A stretch of DNA of 64,000 nucleotides from Saprospiraceae bacterium. GTDB lineage: Bacteria > Bacteroidota > Bacteroidia > Chitinophagales > Saprospiraceae. Made by a program: the position numbers and the translations under genes. Under the pieces are notes generated by a model. That model saw nothing but the letters and a program-made list of their open reading frames with translations, was not told the DNA's origin and did no database searches. Positions 1-9,231 of the stretch are shown here, piece after piece (within the stretch, counting starts at the first letter, position 1; the number at the start of each line of letters is the position of its first letter). The stretch is taken from NCBI GenBank assembly GCA_016722285.1, contig JADKGI010000001.1, forward strand, positions 868,001 to 932,000. The letters are read 5' to 3'.

Positions 1-600
1 TTAGAAAAAGGTGATATTGCACCCAAACTGAAAAATATTGACGGAATCCTTGTTGCTCCGGGGTTCGGAGAGCGAGGCATAGCAGGAAAACTGGAAGCAA
101 TAAGATATGTCAGAGAAAATAATATCCCGTTTTTCGGAATTTGTCTAGGAATGCAATGTGCCGTGGTGGAATTTTGTAAAAACGTTCTTGGGCTAACAAA
201 TGCTAATTCTACTGAAGTAGATCCTGAAACTAAAGACCCGGTCATAGACCTGATGCCTGAACAAAAAAAGATCACATCAAAAGGTGGAACGATGAGATTG
301 GGAGCATATCGCTGCAAGCTGATAAAGAATTCTATCAGCTATAAAGCTTACGGCAAATCCGATATTTCTGAAAGACACAGACATAGATATGAGTTCAACA
401 ATGCATATCTGGACCAGATTGAAGCAGCTGGATTGATGGCTACAGGCAAGAACATAGAGTCAGGCTTGGTTGAAGTCATAGAACTCAGAGATCACCCTTT
501 CTTCTTGGGAGTACAATATCACCCAGAACTTAAAAGTACAGTAGAAAATCCCCATCCTCTTTTTGTCAGTTTCATTGAGGCTGCCCTACAAAATAAATAG
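1..600 (+). CDS. pyrG: CTP synthase, C-terminal part (cut by window edge)
   Basis: This is the glutamine amidotransferase half of CTP synthase, which converts UTP to CTP with ammonia from glutamine in the cytoplasm. The reading frame is open from base 1, so the N-terminal synthetase domain lies outside the window. Visible are the oxyanion-loop stretch ILVAPGFGERG, the nucleophile elbow GICLGMQ with the catalytic Cys, and the C-terminal HPE of the class I amidotransferase triad in GVQYHPELKS. The frame ends at TAG 598-600. The next gene starts five bases later, so the two are probably co-transcribed. Only the missing 5' part limits the call. Confidence 0.97.
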   Translation, partial: LEKGDIAPKLKNIDGILVAPGFGERGIAGKLEAIRYVRENNIPFFGICLGMQCAVVEFCKNVLGLTNANSTEVDPETKDPVIDLMPEQKKITSKGGTMRLGAYRCKLIKNSISYKAYGKSDISERHRHRYEFNNAYLDQIEAAGLMATGKNIESGLVEVIELRDHPFFLGVQYHPELKSTVENPHPLFVSFIEAALQNK

Positions 601-605
601 GAATC

Positions 606-1148
606 ATGGCCAAACTAAAACTGGAAGAACTGGGGAGGATATCGGTTGAAGAATTTCACCTGGCCCTGAAAATTCCGGTAGTCGTTGTGTTGGATAATAT
701 CAGATCTGCCATGAATATTGGTTCGATATTCAGAACTTCTGATGCATTTTCCATAGAAAAAATTATCATCTGTGGTATCAGCGCCACCCCTCCCAATCGG
801 GAGATAAACAAAACAGCTATCGGTGCTACCGAATCTGTAGAATGGGCTTATGAAGAAAATATTAATAATGCCGTTACAACACTTAAAGCAGAAGGTTATA
901 CCCTTGCGGGAATAGAGCAGACTAATAATTCTGTAAATCTGGATTCCTCTGATCTGGATTTTGAAAAGATAGCTGTAATATTTGGCAATGAAGTTGATGG
1001 GATAAGCGATGAAATAATTGATCTGCTGGATATATGTATAGAAATACCCCAATATGGAACCAAACACTCGCTCAATGTTTCAGTATGTGCAGGTATAGTA
1101 TTATGGGAAATGATGAAAAAATTCCGCTCATCTCACAAGATAAGTTAA
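606..1148 (+). CDS. TrmH/SpoU family RNA 2'-O-methyltransferase
   Basis: A 180-residue SPOUT-fold methyltransferase expected to 2'-O-methylate a tRNA or rRNA ribose using S-adenosylmethionine. It shows the three SpoU motifs: VVVLDNIRSAMNIGSIFRT near the N-terminus (motif 1 with the conserved N and R), VIFGNEVDGIS around residue 125 (motif 2), and the knot-forming SLNVSVCAGIVLWE near the end (motif 3). There is no N-terminal RNA-binding extension, typical of the short bacteroidete members. The ATG at 606 follows the pyrG stop by five bases, suggesting translational coupling. The exact RNA target cannot be read from the sequence. Confidence 0.9.
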   Translation: MAKLKLEELGRISVEEFHLALKIPVVVVLDNIRSAMNIGSIFRTSDAFSIEKIIICGISATPPNREINKTAIGATESVEWAYEENINNAVTTLKAEGYTLAGIEQTNNSVNLDSSDLDFEKIAVIFGNEVDGISDEIIDLLDICIEIPQYGTKHSLNVSVCAGIVLWEMMKKFRSSHKIS

Positions 1149-1175
1149 AAGTGTCAACAACCGAATGAAGCCTGA

Positions 1176-1204
1176 TTTGTTTTAATTCAGAATACCTACC
1201 TTTA
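1176..1204 (+). promoter_or_regulatory. Possible Bacteroidota-type promoter before priA
   Basis: TTTG (1176-1179) is followed after 17 bases by TACCTTTA (1197-1204), close to the Bacteroidota consensus TTTG-N19-21-TAnnTTTG but with short spacing and the last base off. It lies 20 bases before the TTG start of priA. Confidence 0.35.
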
Positions 1205-1224
1205 CGCTCCATAATTTTTATTCA

Positions 1225-3684
1225 TTGACGCCAAAATTTATAACTGTCATTTTTCCATTGGCACTGCCCAAAATGTATTCATACTCTGTTCCGGAGCATA
1301 TGGTTGGAGATATAGTTGTTGGGGTCAGAGTAGAAGTTTCTTTAAAAAACAAATTATATTCAGCCATTATAGCCGAGGTTCATTCAGATCTAGAGCTTAC
1401 CTATAAGCCGAAACCTGTCATTGCCGTTCTGGATAAAACGCCTTTGGTGACATCAACCCAACTGAAACTTTGGCGATGGATGGCTGATTACTACTGCTGT
1501 ACAGTCGGTGAAGTAATGCATATTGCCATGCCTTCCGGATTGAAACTAGAAAGTGAGACCAAAGTGGTTTTCAATGGTACCTTTGGTGAATTTGTTTCTG
1601 TACTTTCTGATGACGAATATCTTGTGTCAGAAGCTGTCTCCATTCAAAACGAATTGACGATATTGCAAATCCAGGAGATACTGAATAAAAAAACAATATT
1701 TCCCGTATTGCGCAGCCTTTTGGATAAAAGAATCATATCCATAAAAGAAGAATTAATTGAAAAATTCAGACCCAAAACAGCAAATTTTATTACACTGAAT
1801 GAGCCCTATCTTTCCGATAGCGGTCAACTCACTGATGCTTTTGATCTAGTCGCCAGGAGTGAAAAACAGACTAAGGCCTTACTGGCTTATGTCCAGCTTT
1901 CCAGAAATAAAAATTTTACACTTCCTGTAGCAGATGTATGTAGCCTGGCAGTTACAGACAGCAGTGCGATACAGGCTATGGTGAAAAAAAACATTTTTAC
2001 CATCACGAAACAGGTATTGAGTCGGATTCATGATAAAAATCATGAAGCAAATGAAATAGAGGCGATGCTTCCGCTAATTTCACAGCAAATCCTGGCATTG
2101 TCTGAAATACAAAATTATTTAGATCAGGAAAAGCCGGTATTGCTTCATGGAATAACCGGTAGCGGAAAAACCAGAGTCTATGCTGAATTAATTAAAGAAA
2201 TGCTTCATCATGGAAAACAAACGCTTTATTTACTACCGGAAATAGCACTAACCAACCATATGGTAGAGCGACTTAAGATAATATTTGGGGGCGATGTACT
2301 TGTTTACCATAGTAGAATAAATAATCAGGAAAGGGTGGAAATGTGGAATGCAGTCTTACTGGGAGCAAAAATTATTATCGCAGCCAGATCGGGATTATTT
2401 CTTCCATTTAGTAATTTAGGATTGATCATAGTGGACGAAGAGCATGACCCATCCTTCAAACAATCTGATCCGAATCCCAGATATAATGCCAGGGATGCAG
2501 CCATATTTCTGGCCAATCTTAGCAGTGCACATATTGTACTCGGAAGTGCCACACCCAGTCTTGAATCCTATTCAAATGCTTTTGCGAATAAATATGGTTT
2601 GGTCAATATGGCTGACCGGTATGGTAATTCTGTTCTGCCAAAAATCCATGTAGTTGACCTGAGAGAAGAATACAGGGATCAAGGTTTTAAAGGGCTTTTC
2701 AGTCGCGAACTTATTACTTCCATAGAAAATGCTCTGATCAATAAAGAGCAGGTTCTCCTCTTTCAAAACAGGCGTGGATATTCACCGGCCATTTATTGTC
2801 AAGTATGCGGATGGAAAGCCGGGTGTGCCAATTGTGATGTACATCTGACGGTCCACAAGTATTTTAATGACCTGAGATGCCACTATTGCGGTTCCAGAGC
2901 TAAAATACCAGATCAATGTCCGGCATGCGGTAATCAGGATCTGATTGAAACCGGATTCGGAACAGAAAAAATAGAAGAAGAAATCAAAGAACTCTTCCCG
3001 ACAGCTTTGATTTCAAGACTGGATATGGATACGGCAAAAACCAAATTGGCATTTGAATCCATTATACATGAATTTGAAGAAAGAAAAATAGATATCCTGG
3101 TGGGTACTCAAATGATAACCAAGGGATTGGATTTCGAAAATATTGCTTTAGTGGGTGTACTGAATGCAGACTCAATATTGAGATACCCGGATTTGAGGGC
3201 CAATGAAAGGGCTTTCCAGCTTATGACTCAAGTATCAGGAAGAGCAGGCCGCCGAGCTAAACAAGGTAAGGTAATCATACAAACTTATGACCCTTGCCAT
3301 CCCGTCATTATAGAAACAATGCATCACCTTTATGACAGATTTTTTGAACGTGAATCAGCTGAAAGAAGGCAATTTATCTATCCGCCTTACTTCAGGATGA
3401 TTCAGATTGAATTTCTTCACAAAAATGCTGCCACCGTAAGCCACGCTGCTGCCCTGTTTGCTGATTCGGTAAAAAAACAAATAGGTAACAGGTTACTTGG
3501 GCCTGCAACACCGGGGATTTCAAGATTAAGAGGTCAATACATACAGCTCATAACCATAAAAATGGAAAAAAATGCACAAATCGTTGCCAAGGTGAAAAAG
3601 ATACTTCTTTCTGAAAGGGATAAATTACGACAAGTCCCTGACTGCAAATCTGTACGGGTGAATATTGATGTAGATCCCTATTGA
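1225..3684 (+). CDS. priA: Primosomal protein N' (replication restart helicase PriA)
   Basis: PriA is a 3'-5' DNA helicase that recognises stalled forks and reloads the replisome. The 819-residue protein has the full layout: an N-terminal DNA-binding domain (about 1-110), Walker A GITGSGKT (309-316), DEEHD box (404-408), an eight-Cys zinc-binding insert (about 527-571, CQVCGW, CANC, CHYC, CPAC), and helicase motifs V/VI GTQMITKGLDFENI and VSGRAGR. The start is a TTG at 1225. No ATG lies upstream in frame, and the protein begins like the family from this codon. It converges with the DUF3089 gene on the other strand. Confidence 0.96.
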   Translation: MTPKFITVIFPLALPKMYSYSVPEHMVGDIVVGVRVEVSLKNKLYSAIIAEVHSDLELTYKPKPVIAVLDKTPLVTSTQLKLWRWMADYYCCTVGEVMHIAMPSGLKLESETKVVFNGTFGEFVSVLSDDEYLVSEAVSIQNELTILQIQEILNKKTIFPVLRSLLDKRIISIKEELIEKFRPKTANFITLNEPYLSDSGQLTDAFDLVARSEKQTKALLAYVQLSRNKNFTLPVADVCSLAVTDSSAIQAMVKKNIFTITKQVLSRIHDKNHEANEIEAMLPLISQQILALSEIQNYLDQEKPVLLHGITGSGKTRVYAELIKEMLHHGKQTLYLLPEIALTNHMVERLKIIFGGDVLVYHSRINNQERVEMWNAVLLGAKIIIAARSGLFLPFSNLGLIIVDEEHDPSFKQSDPNPRYNARDAAIFLANLSSAHIVLGSATPSLESYSNAFANKYGLVNMADRYGNSVLPKIHVVDLREEYRDQGFKGLFSRELITSIENALINKEQVLLFQNRRGYSPAIYCQVCGWKAGCANCDVHLTVHKYFNDLRCHYCGSRAKIPDQCPACGNQDLIETGFGTEKIEEEIKELFPTALISRLDMDTAKTKLAFESIIHEFEERKIDILVGTQMITKGLDFENIALVGVLNADSILRYPDLRANERAFQLMTQVSGRAGRRAKQGKVIIQTYDPCHPVIIETMHHLYDRFFERESAERRQFIYPPYFRMIQIEFLHKNAATVSHAAALFADSVKKQIGNRLLGPATPGISRLRGQYIQLITIKMEKNAQIVAKVKKILLSERDKLRQVPDCKSVRVNIDVDPY

Positions 3685-3730
3685 TTTACTTATCTCACTT
3701 AGAGAATGTAAAATATCGTTCTGAAACAGA

Positions 3731-4749
3731 CTACTTTTTTGCCGTCAGTTTCTTAAAATTTTCGGCTCTATAAACAGCATTTTCCCGAATATTAAAATAG
3801 TAAAAATTGATATCTGCAATATGATAGTTTTTAGTCCTGAGTAAGAAGCTGCCTCTGAATTTGGGTTTATTTGCCCAAAGGATATCACCGTTTACCTGGG
3901 CGTCAATAGTATGCCGTTTGATTTTATGAAAATCAAAAAGCAATGTACCAATATTAGCAGTTTTGGGCATATATACTGTATCTGTGGTCCATGAGAGCGG
4001 ATTTGTCACTAATATATTTCCTGAATCGGGGACTTTCGGAAAAGAAAATCCTTTTTTGAAAGTTCGCCACGAAATTAGACAGCCAGTATCGGTGCTGTCT
4101 CTGCAAGGTTTTATATCAGAATATTTATCCTTTTTTACCGGCATTCCAATTAAGTATGCGGCAATGAGTTTTGACTTCAATGGCTTTCCTGAAAAGAAAT
4201 CGGTCAGCAATTTTTGCGCATGGTCAGTACCCTGGCTATGTGATGCTATAATGATGGGTCTGCCTTGGTTATAATTTTTAAGATAATATTCAAATGATTT
4301 CTTTACATCAACATAAGCCAGGTCAAAAGCTTTTCCGGCTGATTCTTTATCTTTTGTAAAATAGGCATTCAAATGGGCTTGTCTGTATCTGGGAGCAAAT
4401 ATCCTACCCGCATGATTAAATGCACTTGCCTGAAAGCGAATAGTACCTTCATCGGTTTTCTTATTAAGACGACTATCATCGACGTTCCCATTCCACTGAT
4501 CCTCATGCTTATCTCCGGTATAAGTGGTAGGGTGTACAAAGAATACGTCAGCATCCATTTCAAAATATGATACCGTATCTCCTTCAGGCGTAAAATCAGA
4601 CTCATCCAATTTGTCGGGATGTGCAGCCCAATTATCTAATTTGGAGTAATCTATATCTTTTGATTGACATCACTATATGTATTATTTGGTTTGTATGTCT
4701 TACAGCTTATCAGAATAATACCGGCACAAACAATAATTATATTTTTCAT
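3731..4749 (-). CDS. DUF3089 alpha/beta-hydrolase-like lipoprotein, frameshifted
   Basis: A predicted lipoprotein with a DUF3089 (alpha/beta-hydrolase fold) body. The main frame (3731-4609) shows DVFFVHPTTYTG near the start, the nucleophile elbow-like ASHSQGT and a C-terminal DFHKIKRHTID. Read from ATG 4749, another frame gives a signal peptide with lipobox (GIILISC) and runs to NQK, then stops. The body frame opens with DIDYSKLDNWAAHPDK, which normally precedes the hydrolase core. The two join if one A is added to the A-run at 4658-4661, so this is one gene with a one-base loss, either an assembly error or a recent mutation. The substrate is unknown; an esterase or lipase is the usual guess. 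Confidence 0.8.
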
Positions 4750-4930
4750 AAAATTTAGGAGGCCTGATACAATTTAATTCTTTGAAACACTTCAAACCAC
4801 CGTAAGTTGAGCATATTCAAAAAAAAACCTAATTGTTTAGGTATATGATTTCAAAAACACTAAAATAATGGCCACTACCAGATATATCAATAATCTAATT
4901 ACCAGGAGCAATTTCAAACTTATTATCATG

Positions 4931-6316
4931 TCAAATCATCTCTTCAGGCTTAACCCAGGCATCAAATTCTTCAGATGTGAGATATTTAAGATCAAGAGCC
5001 GCCTGCTTCAGGGTAGTGCCTTCTTTATGGGCTTTTTTGGCTATTTCGGCGGCTTTATCATATCCTATCTTTGTATTTAGTGCCGTTACAAGCATCAGGG
5101 AATTGTCAAGATTGAATTTAATACGTGGCCTATTTGCTTCTATCCCAACTGCACAATGTTCATTAAAGCTGACACATGCATCACCAATAAGATTGGCTGA
5201 AGTGAGGAAATTGTATATCATGACAGGTTTGAATACATTTAGTTCAAAATGTCCGTTCATACCACCTATGTTGATAGTCACATCATTGCCCATAACCTGA
5301 GCCATGGCCATTGTGAGTGCTTCTGATTGAGTTGGATTCACCTTGCCCGGCATAATAGATGACCCTGGCTCATTTTCGGGTATATTGATCTCGCCGATAC
5401 CACATCTTGGCCCGGAAGCAAGCATCCGAATATCATTACCAATTTTCATCAATGAAACTGCGACGGTTTTCAGCGCACCGTGTGCTTCAACGATAGCATC
5501 ATGTGCAGCCAGTCCTTCAAACTTATTTGTACCTGTGATAAATGGAAGTTTTGACACTTCTGCTATTTTTTTTGCCACAAGAACATCATATCCCTTAGGT
5601 GTATTTAGCCCGGTGCCCACTGCTGTGCCCCCCAGAGCTAATTCCGAAAGGTGAGCAAATGAATTTCTGATAGCTGCAATTCCATGATCGAGCTGAGATA
5701 CATACCCACTCAACTCCTGGCCAAGAGTAAGCGGGGTGGCATCCATAAAATGTGTTCTTCCGATCTTTACCACTCCCATGAATTCTTTAGATTTTTCATG
5801 TAGCGTAGCTCTCAGCGTCTCCAGGCCAGGAATCGTAACATCAGTCAGAACTTTATAGGCTGCAATATGCATGGCGGTCGGAAAAGTGTCATTTGATGAC
5901 TGCGATTTGTTGACATCATCATTGGGATGCAGGATTTTTTTATCATCATCGAGTGTTCCACCATTTATGACATGTCCACGATTGGCAATTACTTCATTTA
6001 AATTCATGTTGGACTGTGTCCCTGAGCCGGTTTGCCAGACTACAAGCGGAAACTGATCATCCAGTTTGCCTTCCATGATTTCATGGCAAACTTTTTCAAT
6101 CAAATCTCTTTTTTCGGCTGAAAGAACTCCAAGATCAAAATTTGCTCGGGCAGCCGACATCTTCAGGATAGCAAAGGCGTGAATGATTTCTTTTGGCATG
6201 CGGTGACCCCCGATTTTAAAATTTTCGGCAGACCTCTGCGTCTGTGCACCCCAATATTTTTCAGCAGGTACATCTATGTATCCCATACTGTCTTTTTCTT
6301 TTCTGAAATGAGTCAT
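4931..6316 (-). CDS. fumC: Class II fumarate hydratase
   Basis: Fumarase of the aspartase/fumarase superfamily, interconverting fumarate and malate in the TCA cycle without an iron-sulfur cluster. The 461-residue protein is full length. It has the superfamily signature GSSIMPGKVNPTQ, the substrate-binding stretch QTGSGTQSNMNLNEVI with the SSNDTFPTA motif, and the GRTHFMDATPLTLGQE region carrying the catalytic base. The start ATG at 6316 matches the family N-terminus (KDSMGYIDVP follows). It is monocistronic, with its own -7 element 48 bases upstream and a palindrome over the presumed transcription start (see the entry at 6350). Confidence 0.97.
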   Translation of the reverse strand: MTHFRKEKDSMGYIDVPAEKYWGAQTQRSAENFKIGGHRMPKEIIHAFAILKMSAARANFDLGVLSAEKRDLIEKVCHEIMEGKLDDQFPLVVWQTGSGTQSNMNLNEVIANRGHVINGGTLDDDKKILHPNDDVNKSQSSNDTFPTAMHIAAYKVLTDVTIPGLETLRATLHEKSKEFMGVVKIGRTHFMDATPLTLGQELSGYVSQLDHGIAAIRNSFAHLSELALGGTAVGTGLNTPKGYDVLVAKKIAEVSKLPFITGTNKFEGLAAHDAIVEAHGALKTVAVSLMKIGNDIRMLASGPRCGIGEINIPENEPGSSIMPGKVNPTQSEALTMAMAQVMGNDVTINIGGMNGHFELNVFKPVMIYNFLTSANLIGDACVSFNEHCAVGIEANRPRIKFNLDNSLMLVTALNTKIGYDKAAEIAKKAHKEGTTLKQAALDLKYLTSEEFDAWVKPEEMI

Positions 6317-6349
6317 GCTATTATTTTTAATTGGATAGAATATTTATTT

Positions 6350-6371
6350 TTTCTTCGAAGAAACAAAGGTA
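6350..6371 (-). promoter_or_regulatory. fumC promoter -7 element with overlapping palindrome
   Basis: Read on the minus strand, 6371-6364 is TACCTTTG, an exact match to the Bacteroidota -7 consensus TAnnTTTG. Directly downstream, 6350-6363 is a perfect 14-bp palindrome, TTTCTTCGAAGAAA, placed where transcription should begin. That is a natural operator position, but no regulator is identified. No clear -33 TTTG is present. Confidence 0.55.
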
Positions 6372-6492
6372 CGATTTCATAAAAAGATTGGAAAATGATT
6401 CCTACTAAAAAAGTATATCAAAGATTTTGATTTCAGTTCTAAAATTCATTCTTCATATTTATAACCCTACTACTTCCGTCTGTATTGCAGAA

Positions 6493-6523
6493 TTGGAGAA
6501 CTTTAAACAAAAACTTATCTTTG
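6493..6523 (+). promoter_or_regulatory. Promoter of the haem operon
   Basis: TTG (6493-6495), then 20 bases, then TATCTTTG (6516-6523). This matches the Bacteroidota sigma-factor consensus in both sequence and spacing and lies 16 bases before the hemA ATG. Confidence 0.65.
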
Positions 6524-6539
6524 CATCTCAATAACACCC

Positions 6540-7733
6540 ATGTTTGATATTCACAGACATATATCTCAGGAACTAACCACTTTAAAGATGAAAGGCAATT
6601 ACAGGCTTTTCCTTCATCAGGTTAGGGATGAATCCGGAAATCCGTATATCAAATATAAAAAAGATGGAAAATGGATACGAGCTGTCAATTATTGCAGCAA
6701 TGATTATCTGGCCATGAGTACGCACCCTGGGGTAGTAGAAGAAAGTATAAAAGCTACTCAGATGTATGGCCTTAGCAGCGGTGGTACCAGAAATATTTCA
6801 GGCACAACAGATGCACATATTTCATTAGAGAAAAAACTGGCATTGTGGCACAAAAAGGAAGCATCATTACTATTTGGAAGTGCTTATATAGCCAATCTGG
6901 CAACATTGCAAACTATTGGTCGGCGGATACCTGATCTGACCTTCTTTTCGGATGAAAAAAACCACGCTTCCCTTATTGAAGGGATGCGGTCAGGTGGAAA
7001 TAAAAAAATTCTTTTTAGACATAATGATGCACGGGATCTGGAGCAAAAATTGGCAGCTTCCGACCCTTTTTCTCCAAAAATGGTGGTATTTGAGTCTATT
7101 TACAGCATGAATGGACAAATAGCACCGGTTTCAGAAATTTTAAGAATTTCCCGTAAACATAATGCGCTGACTTATATAGATGAGGTGCACGCAATAGGTA
7201 TGTATGGTGATCGGAATGCGGGGTATTGTGACCAGACTTCCATACCAAACAAACCGGACATTGTTAATGGAACGCTTTCAAAGGCAATAGGTGCTTTTGG
7301 TGGTTATATAGCCGGGCCGGCAGAAATTATTGATTTTGTGCGCAGTTTTGGAAGTGGTTTCATTTTTACCACATCATTACCACCTTCAGTTTGTAGTGGA
7401 GCCGAAAAAAGTATAGATATATTGATGCATGATAAAGTAAGGGTTACAAAAATGAAAGCTATGGTCAGCTTATTCAGAAAATTACTTAAAGAAGATGACA
7501 TTCATTTTAAATCAAATGCATCCCACATTACACCCATCACAATCGGGAATCCATCCAAATGCAAGTCTGTGACAGACCGATTGTTATCTGAATTTGGCAT
7601 TTATATTCAGCCAATAAACTACCCTACCGTCCCATACGGTGACGAATGCCTGAGGGTTATTATTACTGCCGCTCATCAGGAAGATCAAATTTTTCATCTC
7701 GTAAAATGCCTCAAAATCTGTCTGGATGGATAA
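6540..7733 (+). CDS. hemA: 5-aminolevulinate synthase (Shemin pathway)
   Basis: A PLP-dependent alpha-oxoamine synthase condensing glycine with succinyl-CoA to 5-aminolevulinate, the first tetrapyrrole precursor. The 397 residues carry the ALAS hallmarks: GTRNISGTTDAHISLE (82-97), DEKNHASLIEGMR (138-150), RHND (160-163), FESIYSMNGQIAP (184-196), the cofactor Asp in YIDEVHA (214), the PLP lysine in NGTLSKAIG (K248) and FIFTTSLPP. These distinguish it from the related BioF and Kbl enzymes. It is the first gene of an operon with hemC and hemB, overlapping the next gene by 8 bases, so a role in haem synthesis is well supported. Most Bacteroidota instead use glutamyl-tRNA reductase, which makes this enzyme unusual here. 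Confidence 0.9.
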   Translation: MFDIHRHISQELTTLKMKGNYRLFLHQVRDESGNPYIKYKKDGKWIRAVNYCSNDYLAMSTHPGVVEESIKATQMYGLSSGGTRNISGTTDAHISLEKKLALWHKKEASLLFGSAYIANLATLQTIGRRIPDLTFFSDEKNHASLIEGMRSGGNKKILFRHNDARDLEQKLAASDPFSPKMVVFESIYSMNGQIAPVSEILRISRKHNALTYIDEVHAIGMYGDRNAGYCDQTSIPNKPDIVNGTLSKAIGAFGGYIAGPAEIIDFVRSFGSGFIFTTSLPPSVCSGAEKSIDILMHDKVRVTKMKAMVSLFRKLLKEDDIHFKSNASHITPITIGNPSKCKSVTDRLLSEFGIYIQPINYPTVPYGDECLRVIITAAHQEDQIFHLVKCLKICLDG

Positions 7734-9231
7734 AATAAAGATTGTATGCCGTGCCAGCAAATTAAGCCTAATACAGGCAGATATTGTCCGATCAAAAATA
7801 GCTTTAATTTATCCTGACCTAAGTGTAGTGATAGAAGGAATTGTGAGTCGAGGTGACCGAATGAAGGAAGAACCTTTGTCCGCATTAAGTGGTATAGATT
7901 TTTTTACGGAAGATATTTATCAAAAACTTATTACTCACCATGCAGACATAGCGGTTCATTCTCTCAAAGATATGAGTTCAGAGCATTTTTTCAGTCATGA
8001 TTCATTCGCAGTGGTAGATCGCGATATTTCTCATGATGTAGCCATATTTAATCCTGAAATAATTGAAAAAATAAAGAAAGGAAGCCACATATCAATAGGA
8101 ACCTCATCACCCAGAAGAGAAACCATGGCCATTCCGTTTTTGAGACAAGCTCTGCCTCAGAACGGGGACCCAATACATATTTCGGCTGTACATATACGTG
8201 GCAATGTTGACACAAGGCTAACAAAACTCAACCAGGGTAATTATGATGGAATTATTCTGGCAGCGGCCGGTATCAACAGACTCCTTAATCACAAAGGCCA
8301 TAGCAAGCAGATTCAAAAATTACTATGGGATAAAAAGATCATGTTTTTGCCTCTGATAGAATGTACACCGGCACCTTGTCAAGGCATGGTCGTCGCAGAA
8401 TGTCACCCTGAAGATATTAGGGTTAAAAAAATATTATCACAAATAAATAGTCCTGATTTGCTCAAAGATGCCATCGGTGAGAAAAAACTGGCCATTCAGA
8501 AAGGACCAGGATGCAGTCAGAAATTTGGGGTTACAACCATACGTACCAAATATTCGCATCATCATTTTGCTTCTGGCAAAAGTGCTGACGGAAATGATAT
8601 CAATGACTGGACTCATTTACATGGTTATGGAAAATATGATAATATTTTTGCTACTCATACGGTAATGAAAGATTTCTTTGAATACTTGTGGTACCCAAAT
8701 CAGGAAGAAATATCCACCAATCATGTCTTTGTAGCCAATCCTAAAATTGCTCAACAGTCTGAAATTACGAATAAATTAAAAAACAAAATGATATGGGCTG
8801 CCGGAAGTAAAACATGGTTTGAGCTGGCAAAAGCAGGATTGTGGGTTTCAGGATGTACTGACGGCCTGGGATTTGATTCAATCCGGCCCCTACTCGATGC
8901 ACGATTAACGGGTACCACCGTATCTGATATCACAATGCTAACACATAATAAAGCGGCCATCAAATGGCAAAATAAAGGAGTCCGTGCCATTGGATATTAT
9001 GATCTTATACCTAAAAAAGATCCATCGATTCTGAATGCTGTAGCTAATGCTGATTTTATTTTCTGGAGTAGCTTTTCGCAATACAGCCATTATCATACTT
9101 ATGCAAAACTATCTGTCACCCATGCTTCAGCAGCAGGAGAGACAGCTGAAAGTCTTTTGTTAGCCGGTATAAATCCTATCATTTTCCCCACACTCAAAGC
9201 ATTTGAACAATGGAGAACTCATATCCAATGA
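7726..9231 (+). CDS. hemC: Porphobilinogen deaminase fused to a HemD-like domain
   Basis: The N-terminal ~270 residues are hydroxymethylbilane synthase, which polymerises four porphobilinogens: VHSLKDM with the catalytic Asp (about D82), IGTSSPRR (124-131), HIRGNVDTRL (156-165) and the dipyrromethane-cofactor cysteine in GPGCSQKFG (C263). Domain 3 after this Cys is unusually short. From about residue 330 to 501 follows a second domain with VFVANPK, a GSKTW stretch, WVSGCTDGLG, IFWSSFSQY and HASAAGETAESL. The last parts resemble the second half of uroporphyrinogen III synthase, so I infer a HemC-HemD bifunctional protein, the HemD assignment being less certain. It overlaps hemA by 8 bases and hemB by 4. 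Confidence 0.82.
   Translation: MDKIKIVCRASKLSLIQADIVRSKIALIYPDLSVVIEGIVSRGDRMKEEPLSALSGIDFFTEDIYQKLITHHADIAVHSLKDMSSEHFFSHDSFAVVDRDISHDVAIFNPEIIEKIKKGSHISIGTSSPRRETMAIPFLRQALPQNGDPIHISAVHIRGNVDTRLTKLNQGNYDGIILAAAGINRLLNHKGHSKQIQKLLWDKKIMFLPLIECTPAPCQGMVVAECHPEDIRVKKILSQINSPDLLKDAIGEKKLAIQKGPGCSQKFGVTTIRTKYSHHHFASGKSADGNDINDWTHLHGYGKYDNIFATHTVMKDFFEYLWYPNQEEISTNHVFVANPKIAQQSEITNKLKNKMIWAAGSKTWFELAKAGLWVSGCTDGLGFDSIRPLLDARLTGTTVSDITMLTHNKAAIKWQNKGVRAIGYYDLIPKKDPSILNAVANADFIFWSSFSQYSHYHTYAKLSVTHASAAGETAESLLLAGINPIIFPTLKAFEQWRTHIQ

Noticed and set aside
615..1067. Long antisense ORFs inside the RNA methylase, fumC, purL and other genes
   Set aside because: They mirror well-identified genes, have no family features and reflect frame shadows.
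4781..4796. Inverted repeat TTTGAA-ACAC-TTCAAA upstream of the DUF3089 gene
   Set aside because: The arms are six bases in AT-rich DNA with no promoter box at a sensible distance; chance cannot be excluded.
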